Source of the DNA: Tanytarsus gracilentus
Lineage: Eukaryota; Arthropoda; Insecta; Diptera; Chironomidae
DNA: 64,000 bases
NCBI GenBank assembly: GCA_038502055.1
Contig: JAXRKN010000036.1
Span: 3,534,001 to 3,598,000 of the forward strand
Direction of reading: 5' to 3'
Below, one piece after another: positions 56,106 to 64,000 of this stretch; the first letter of the stretch is position 1; each line of letters opens with the position of its first letter. The position numbers were made by a program, and so were the translations under genes. Below the pieces are notes generated by a model. It was not told where the DNA came from. It saw only the letters and a program-made list of their open reading frames with translations, and ran no database searches.

Positions 56106-58038
56106 TTAATTTGTCTTCTCGCACTTCCGCGTGACAATTTCCCTAAATTTCCCTCGCGATTTTCTAACGGGAATTTTTACGAGCTCTTGCTCCTCCGAGT
56201 CTGTCGCGGGATCTATAATTGGCTTCTGAAGTGCCGACGATGACAATGGCAGGGGTGGTGCTTGAAGCGTCAGTGATTTTCTCTGTTTCCTCGGCATTAC
56301 AGTGGCCGTTGCCACATATCCGGACGTTCGGAACTTCTGAATCTTATTTGTTGAATCGAATGTTGGTGTCTTTGTCTCAAATGGCTTTCTAATCTTTGCA
56401 CTTGAACTCTTTGTATTTTTAGCGAGCTGCGAAATGATGTCGGCAGTTTCAACTATTTTCGAGAATGTTGATCTGTAAAATCTAATTTGGAAATTTAATT
56501 ACCACTAATTAAAATTGAGTTTAAATTAAATTACTTGGATTTTCTTCTAACTTTTAATCCTGTGGCTGTTGTTGTTGTGGTTGTCGTGTTTGTGGAACTC
56601 TCAACGTTCAATGTGACAGTTTTCACCTCGGTCTTAATTTCTTTAGTCTTAGTACTCTTTCCCTTCTTTCTTGGCTCCCTCGCAGTTTGAGCACGAGTCA
56701 ATTTAAGCTTTTCAAGTCCTAGCTCTGCATTCTCCTGCCATGCTGCTAATTTTTGTGAACATGCTCTGAAATTAAAATTCAATAAAAATGATTTAATCAA
56801 ACTTTAATTAAATTCTCACGTTAAAAGCGCTTCGCTATCGTAAAAAATTGATTTATTAAACATCATAGCGGCAGATGATTGACGGCCATACGACAGTGGT
56901 CGCGTAAAGTCTAATACCGTTGTATCTGATTGTGTTCCAGTCCATATCTGTTTCTTTAACGATAACTTAAAATGAAGACTTTCGGCAGTTTCATAAGTTG
57001 TATCGGTTTCACAATTTATGTTGCGGATTCTAAAAAAAAATTAAAATATTAAAATATTTTTATTTAAATTTTAAAATCTCACTTCATCGTCGACATGCAT
57101 CTGTTAAAGTTGTGCCATGATTTTGTCTTTTTGCCTATCGGCGGAAATTCCTTGATGATATTTTGAGAGAAGCCGGCTGGAGGTTTTGTATCGATAGATG
57201 ACTTGTTCTCAATTGGCAGATCTGTTAGGCTCATTTGCTGATTGTCATCGGAAACCTAAATTATAAATTATTTAAATTCCTCACTTAAATCTGGACTCAA
57301 AACCTATCAAACTGATTCTTATAAAAAAATCTCTTTAATACCTTCGTAATGATCAATTCTGGCGGCATGGCTTCACAGCTCGCAGAATTAGCTTTTCTCA
57401 GTTCGCCTCGAAGCATTTTGCGGGTGCTCGATTTTATGACATTTCCCTCCGTGTCGTAATCTGTCTCGCATTCGTCCTCCGTCGTGTAATAATCAGGAAA
57501 ATCGCTGCCGGGGTCTGTTGTCGGCAAATCCATCACAGATCGTGTCAATAATTTATTGCGTTTTGTGGGCGAAACATTTCGACGTCGCTGCTTATTTTTA
57601 GCTGCGGTCTGTGGGGTGAGTGAATTTAAAAAAAATCTCTGACCACTCAGATTTATCTCGTCATACCTTTTTCTTTCCACTCGTTTGCTTTTTTGGCGAG
57701 AGAATGGGCGAGCATGGAGGCACACGAAGTGCTTGACAGCATGGACCTTCTAAATCACACAAACTATCCTTTCCCTCGTCATCGGAACTCGAGCTTGAGT
57801 CACCTTCGTCACTGCATGCGAATTTATTCGGGATTAAAATGTTAGAGTGGAAATTAAGCTGACTTTCTGCACGACTAACCTTGAATAATCGGAGAGGGGA
57901 ATGTTGAGTGGTTCATCGGCACTCGAGCCCTCTTTAAAGAGTCGAGTTAAGATTTTCGTGCGTAATTTTTCCTGTAAAATTTTTAAATGAAGGTTAAAAG
58001 GGGTTTCGATAGAAAAATAAAAAATTTTCTACTGGCAT
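56106..58038 (-). CDS. Unrecognised basic, serine-rich, probably nuclear protein
   Basis: Eight-exon minus-strand model, 496 residues: 58033-58038, 57880-57971, 57667-57811, 57342-57608, 57083-57255, 56820-57029, 56535-56765 and 56106-56472. Seven junctions have GT-AG sites and matching phase, and no internal stop remains. The first exon contributes only ATG CCA, with a weak donor (GTAGAA), and is the least sure part. Features: an acidic serine cluster (SSSSSDDEGKD, about 37-47), basic patches (KNKQRRR, RRKSKS, REPRKKGKSTK), an acidic YYTTEDECETDYDTEG stretch, a Thr run (about 365-371) and SPTKR/SPKK motifs that could be kinase sites. There is no enzyme or known domain that I can see. The composition suggests a chromatin- or spindle-associated protein, which is inference only. 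Confidence 0.65.
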
Positions 58039-58544
58039 CCTCGAAAGTTTTCAAGTTTATCTTCGTCAAGGATGGCAAAAAAAGCAAAAATAAGCGACTA
58101 AAAAAACTACAAATAAAATCAGGTACAACATTTTTATTTTCATCTCTTTTTTAAAATCATAAACGTTATGTTTCTTGCTTGAGTGCAATGTTCTCATATT
58201 CACAACTAATAAAAATATTTTTTCAACCTAATTAAAATTAAATTAATCATCGTGACAGAGCTGACTACAGTTGACATTCAAAAAAATATTCTCTAATGAG
58301 GGAGCGAGAAAATTTTGCGGAAATTATTTTTGCAAGTTTCTTTAAAATATTTTAAAAGGGGTGGGACACTCAGTTTAATTTCCGGTAAAATTTTCTCAAG
58401 AGCTTGCAACTTTGACAATTTTACAAGCCAAAGTTGCAACCCCTTTAATTTCCCTCACATATCTACACAATTTTCCAAAGAGAATTTTATTAAATGTGGC
58501 GTTTAACCAATAAAACTCCCTCTGGCTAACCAAAGATTGATCTT
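58039..58544. other. Intergenic region between the basic nuclear protein gene and the carboxypeptidase
   Basis: Holds the promoter side of the 58038 gene and the 3' UTR of the carboxypeptidase, both on the minus strand. TTTATT motifs near 58129 could be poly(A) signals of the latter. The frame at 58315-58506 is not convincing. Confidence 0.4.
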
Positions 58545-61500
58545 CTAATGTTTTTTCTTCGGTCTACAAGTGACGCGACATTTTGCAAATACCGATTTGT
58601 TTTCCTGAACCAAATTGCTGAAGAAGAATGTTGGGAGGTTTGTGCTGCCGGCCATTTTTGGCTTGAACTCTGCTTCCTCGAGGACAACTGACGGCTCCTC
58701 CACAATGGCCTTCTTCTTTTTATGCTTTCTGGCCTTTTTCTTGGACGTCTTCGTCGTGCTAGCTTGAACATCTTTCTCGGGGACTTTAGCTAGTTGAATT
58801 TGATTGCACAATACCGAATTTTCTTTGTCGAATTCCTTAAGTGCTTTATATTGCTCCAAGATTTTATCAATATCGACACCTTCAGCCTCACCCACCTCGT
58901 TATTGTCATTTTCCTTTTTTGATTCAATTTTGGGTTTATTCTTTTCAATTTCCGCCAAATATGCTTCGAGCTTTCCCTTCCTACGCAATCTCTCGCGCTT
59001 TTCCCTCTCGCGTACTCTCGCACGATGACGAAGGTAAGCTTCCGTCTCATCGAAGACCCTATAATTATTAAGTGTGTCGCGAAGGTCTTGGTGTGCGCGT
59101 GCTTTCATGCTTTGCTGAAGATATTGAAAAATAACAACCGAGAGTAAAGTTAGAAAAATATTTTTTGAGTATGAGGATGACAACGATGACAATTCAGATC
59201 AATCTTTGTTAACACAGATGAAGTTGAATTAATCGAATTATAAATGTTTCATGCAAAAGTGAGCTCCATAAAAATGAACAAGGATGTCAAAGGCGGAAAT
59301 TTGAGGATTTGCAAATTTTTAACGATTCAAAAATTAACGCGGGAAAAATCAAATCCTTAAATTTCCCTTCCTTCCTAGACATCAATCAACATCAACATTT
59401 ATCATCTTTTTTTACGAATGACAGAATTATGGCTCAACTTCATGAATCCGAGTCTGATCCATCGCTTTCATCGCAATTCTCTTTTTGTAATTCCTCTTCC
59501 AACTCATCCCAATTGAATGAGTCTTGCATGGAGAAGCTTACATATTTCTTGAACTCAGCCTGCCCTTCATGCAACTCACTCGAGGACTCTTCGTACTCTT
59601 GAAGTGTGAGCTGATTTTTTTGCTCTTTCTCCGCCAATAATTCTGCCATTCGTTGAGCTTTTAGTGCTTTTCGTGCTTTGCGCTGCTCTTTATGCATTTT
59701 CTTAATATCTTTAACGATTTTATTTACTTTGAGTGGATTATCATCATAATAGTCCATGAGGGTCTCGCAAAACGCTCTGCCAAGCTGCTCGTAATCCTGT
59801 CAATAATATTAAACATATAAATTATGAAATCGCCATAAAAATACAATTTTATTACCATTGTTGAGAAGTGAGTGCCAGCTCTCGATCCTAAAGTGCTGCC
59901 TGCAAATGAAGCCTCGAGTGTGTAGCTATTGGTGACACCGAGCACCCAAACCACAATTCTACCCGTTCCCTCCTTATTTTTTTGTACTCGAAATTTGCAA
60001 TTTTCAAATGAAAATTTATCGGCGACATTTTTGTGGAGCATGAGAGGAAAGACCTGCTCTAAAAGACGCCGATCCGGATGACGTTTCATATTTTCGCAGC
60101 CATAGATGAAAATGTTGTGTTTCCTTGAATGAGCGTGCATATCACAATATAAAGCAACTCCACAATCCTCTATCAGTCTGTTAATGAAAAATAAAGAAGA
60201 AAAAAGGCTTTTTTATAACTTGAATGCGGCATGACTCAAACTAGAGAGGACTAAAACTTTTTCCATTAGACAAAGTTTGCTTTTTCGATGAGTGTCTGAC
60301 ATTCATCTTAATGTCGAAAGAGTTATGTGACATTATACACCATTTTGCTGATTAAAAGCATTCAAGATGGTGTCACTGATTGTTATCGAAATCTTAAATT
60401 TGTTTGGACATTCGAAACCCAACTAAAATGTCATCGAACCCAAATCATTCAATGCCAATTTAATTTACCTTTTCATCATAGCCTTTGTATTCCAAATGGA
60501 CGGATAGGTTTCTCTTATCACGGTTCGGTATTGTCGATTTAAATCGCGGCCTGTTAGGGAACTTCTTGTATTGCCGACTATAACGCCATCGGGATTGAGC
60601 ATGGGAACGAGTTTAAAGATGAACTTATGACGAAGTTTCTTTGCCACATAAGAGTCACCGGTGATAAAGTCCATAAAACCTTTCATCATCCACGACGCTG
60701 GGGTCTCGCCCGGATGCACACGTCCCGTTATAACAATCGCTTTCTTTTTCTACATCATAAAAATTATTACGGTGATGATAGTTGGAGCAAAATGTATGTC
60801 ATACCTTCTGCATTTCCTCCTCGGGTGTCGTCGGTGCAGTCACAGTGAGATAATAGACATTATTTCCTGCTAACGATCTGCACAAGAGTCGCAATTTGCA
60901 GAATTTAGATTTTATGGGATGTCGCTGTATATTCATTAGGTAATCCTGCAAATCGGAGTACGTGTATGGATAGCTATGTGCAAAATAGACGGTATCGTTC
61001 TCATGTTGAAATTCAACGTTGAATGTTAATGTATATGAGAACATATTCGCACTGTCATCGTCATCCATGTCATCGATGAGCACTTGATGATAATTTCTCG
61101 TGCTGTAAAGGTTGGTATCCTCGTTACGAAAATATGCAATATTCTCTCCGCATCGCTTCCAGCCCACGTTGTTGTTGGTCGCGTCTGTTGTTGAGTACAT
61201 CAATGGACGCATTCCCTCCTTGTATAAACTATCTGGCTTAGTTAAATTGACTATTGAGAATCTGAAATGGAAGTGGATTGAAATTGGATTTTCTCTTTCA
61301 GAGATGCACAATGGAGGGTGTTGAAAAAGAATAAATTGACTAGGGGACACTCTTTTTATATTTTAGTTATTTTCTCATTTTAGAAATATAAATTTTTTAA
61401 ATTATAAACCGAGTGTCTCATCCCTTGTGTATCTTGATTGAATTTCCATTCAATAACGTTAAGCGAATTGAATTTTAAGTGATAAAAGAGCTTGATGGAC

Positions 61501-62193
61501 GTGAAGCACAAATTCTATCAATTCAATTTGATTATCCATGAAAATCTTATTCACGTGCTGAATGGAAATAGTTTCTTACCTATATGGCATTTTAGTCCTT
61601 GTATTTTTCACACGAAAATAAAACCATTGGGTGTGACGATTTGTATACATGTCGGGTCGCAGGTAGAGCTCATAGTAGTTCTGTGTAACCTTAACAACTC
61701 TCGCCAAATTTCCAGACTCGAAGCGTGACTCAAATATGAGATCGTCTTGTTCCAAGGCGTAGGGTTGTGCTGAGAGCAAGTACTTTGATCCGCCGACACT
61801 GCTTCGACTAAACTGTGGCATATTATTGCACCAGCATGATATGAGCGGATCCATGTCGGCATTGACATCGTATTTGGTTTCAATGGGAATATCAAAATGA
61901 TTTCTGTGATTAACGATGTCATGAGTATTTAAGAAAATATTGAAGCGGTTGAAGTCAATGTCGATTTTATCGCTACAAAATTGACAATTCTCTTCGCGCT
62001 TTGGCTTCTTATAGTTGAAGTAATATTGATCGGGATCAAATTCACCACGACCAACGGCAAAATGTCTTTGACGGATTTCTTCATCAACATAATCGCCCCA
62101 AAATTCGAAATCATTTTCGACCTTCACCATGCGGACATAATCTTCATTACGTCCATAAGTTCGCACATAGTCATGACGTTTATTTAATTTCCG
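58545..62193 (-). CDS. Cytosolic carboxypeptidase (CCP/Nna1/AGBL2-3 type, M14 family), 5' end missing
   Basis: Zinc carboxypeptidase that trims glutamate chains from tubulin. Exons on the minus strand: 61580-62193, 60805-61261, 60469-60749, 59856-60177, 59542-59796 and 58545-59114, 833 codons in window with stop, all in phase. The N-terminal beta-sandwich domain of CCPs ends with FCKLRLLCRSLAGN-type sequence. The catalytic domain shows the Zn ligands in VHPGETPASW and DMHAHSRK, substrate residues in NPDGVIVGNTRSS, and catalytic Glu in TLEASFAG. The tail is Lys/Glu/Arg-rich coiled coil. The first exon shown begins at acceptor TTCAG|CGG and needs an upstream exon; none was found to 64000. An internal ATG at 62130 (Met 22) is an alternative start. 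An alternative C-terminus reads through 59542 to a stop at 59440. Confidence 0.9.
59440..59541 (-). CDS. Alternative C-terminal extension of the carboxypeptidase
   Basis: If the donor GTAAGC at 59541 is not used, the frame continues 33 residues (VSFSMQDSFNWDELEEELQK, then an Asp/Ser-rich end) to TGA at 59440-59442. Acidic, regular sequence suggests real coding. Splicing instead joins to 59114 and adds 189 residues. Both are in frame. Confidence 0.45.
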   Translation of the reverse strand, partial: VSFSMQDSFNWDELEEELQKENCDESDGSDSDS

Positions 62194-64000
62194 CTGAATT
62201 ATGTTCAATTATATTTTTTTCATCATCAGCAGCAATGAATTTTGTGAGTCGAAATGAAAGTAGGAAGAAGAAAAATTATTTTTTTTGCCTCACAATTTTT
62301 TTTTTGGCTTGATTCAAATCATGCACATATTCATCTTTTTCACGTTAATTGAATGAGATTTCCTTACTCACAATTCTGTTAGCTACGCAAACATTAACAT
62401 CATGAATAAGCAAGAACAGCACAAAAAATATGTGTGTGGATAATTTATGGAAAGTAAGAAAAATATTCTTCTTTCTTTTTGGGTAGCTCTGGAAATTTTT
62501 GGGATGATCTTCCAAGGGGTGGAAATTTAGGAAAAATATTTTAAAAGTGAGGTTAATAGTTTTAGTTTGTTAAAATCTAAGCTGCTGATTTGTTAGAAAT
62601 TGTCGACAAAATATTACGAAATTTGTCAAAAAAATTCAAAAATTTAACTGCCATTTTTGAACCTAGTTGGAATTTTAAAAACTGTTGAAAATATAATTTT
62701 TCAATTCCTTGATGTTAAACCTTTTCTCTCTTCATAAAATTTTTCACATATGTCCATCTTTCTCCTCCTTTTTTGACGAAAATATTCTTTTCTATGCTTC
62801 GCCTCATTGTGTTGCGCCTACATTCATCCATTTTTCTTTCTTTTCACTCATTACTTTCCTTTTCGAAGGCAGTGAAATTGAAAAATGATGAGAATTCTTT
62901 TTCTTATACTGTTTATAAATTACCGGAAAGAAGGATGGAGTGAAAAATGCTACCAGGTGACATTGATGTGGGTGGAGAAAAAAATTATAAAAAGTTTTTG
63001 ATGTCAGTTTCATCATGACCTGGAGACTAAAGTCAATTTTTTCTTCACATGGAATTTTCATAAAAAGAATTAAATAAATTTTAATGAAATGTCAGAAAAA
63101 CGATTTTCCAGTTTTTTGTTGGCTTTGTGTGAGAGAAAAAAAATGCGAGTACAGACTCATGATTCGATAAAGCCCAAAAACAATTGCTTTTAACATCAGA
63201 AGCATGTCGTGTAATCTGATTAAAGGCACAAATTTATTTACATCGAAAGCGCTTTAAATGCAAAATTTGTGTCATCGCTTTAGCGAGAAATAAATTTACC
63301 AAAACCGCAAATCCCAGGTGAAAAAAGTTTCAAATGTTCATAAATTTAAAAAAGTTTCGAATTGTGACTCTAATTAGAGGAGCAGGTGGATATTTAAATT
63401 TATTCCCACTGATTATTATATTTTTTTAATTGAACTTAATTACGATCGAGAATGATAAAAAAATTCTTGAAAAGTGTAATTAATGTCATGTTTTAATTTT
63501 ATTTTCTTCGCTTCAAAAAATTAAGTGTTTGTGTTATACTTGAAGGATTTTAACATGTTCACTTAAACCCCTTACAACAACAACGTCATTACGTCAATTC
63601 ATCTCACTTTTAATTACATTAATGTGTTAATGCATCCATTTGCAATTATTGTAATTTCCTAATTGTTGTCGTAAAAAAATCCAATTAGTAACACGATGAG
63701 CCGAAAAAGTGAGGAAAATTAATTAATATCGAGGTTATGTTAACGATGAAAAACATTTCGATATGCATACGCAACATGAATTAGTAATTATTTCGGAGGT
63801 TAATGGCAATCGAAGCAAAATTCTCTTCTGAGGGAATGAAAAAAATCGATTTTTGTTATAAATTATTGATTGGGTAAAATTGAAACTGCTGTGTGTGAGT
63901 TCAACATTGAAAGCCTCCACATGGAGTTTGAGAGTCGATGAAAAAAGGAAAGTCGAAATTGATTTATTTGGATGATGAAAGCTAATATCGCCTCCAACTG
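62194..64000. other. Non-coding stretch upstream of the carboxypeptidase exons
   Basis: AT-rich with no supported coding exon. A strong minus-strand donor (GTGAGTAAGG) ending an open-less segment near 62367-62460 could mark a 5' UTR exon, because the ATGs in it run into TAG. Frames at 62804-63061 and 63735-63920 look spurious. Confidence 0.4.

Noticed and set aside
58790..59071. Several plus and minus frames of 74-86 codons
   Set aside because: Shadows of the carboxypeptidase last exon in other frames.
62804..63061. 85-codon minus-strand frame considered as the missing carboxypeptidase first exon
   Set aside because: It has no donor in usable phase and no resemblance to CCP N-termini.

Overview
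The window is AT-rich animal DNA with spliced genes. It most likely comes from an insect, and a lower (nematoceran) fly is my best guess. The evidence is a CYP4G-type cytochrome P450, which is an insect-specific subfamily, together with fly-like TATA/Inr core promoters, short GT-AG introns and recognisable animal housekeeping and signalling proteins. No prokaryotic or viral genes are evident.

Layout. 1-23748: about 23.7 kb with no supported exon. It is probably a giant intron or 5' flank of the gene that follows, and it carries one clear hAT-type MITE (16836-17596). 23749-28944 (+): the 3' part of an ARHGEF10-type Rho guanine-nucleotide exchange factor. 30311-33043 (+): a five-finger zinc-finger protein. 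33481-34503 (-) and 34778-35480 (+): two unrecognised genes that start head to head from a compact shared promoter. 36503-37756 (-): the ILRUN (C6orf106) homologue. 37996-39499 (-): the ASPSCR1/TUG UBX protein. 39903-41235: a second non-autonomous transposon with TA target duplication and a mosaic interior. 41994-46674 (+): a two-pore-domain potassium channel whose first intron hosts a small secreted-peptide gene (45013-45285, same strand). 47413-52363 (-): a complete CYP4G P450; its first intron contains a striking T529/A178 homopolymer block. 53070-55484 (+): Rabenosyn-5. 56106-58038 (-): an unrecognised basic, serine-rich, probably nuclear protein in eight exons. 58545-62193 (-): a cytosolic carboxypeptidase (CCP/Nna1/AGBL family), lacking its most 5' exon(s), with two possible C-termini.

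The genes do not form one pathway. Several belong to membrane traffic and cytoskeleton (RhoGEF, TUG, Rabenosyn-5, tubulin-type carboxypeptidase); the rest are channel, cuticular-hydrocarbon P450, innate-immune/UBA-like and nuclear proteins. All exon boundaries were chosen by hand from GT-AG sites, and the coding frame is preserved across every junction proposed. None is supported by transcripts here, so first exons and untranslated ends are the least certain parts.
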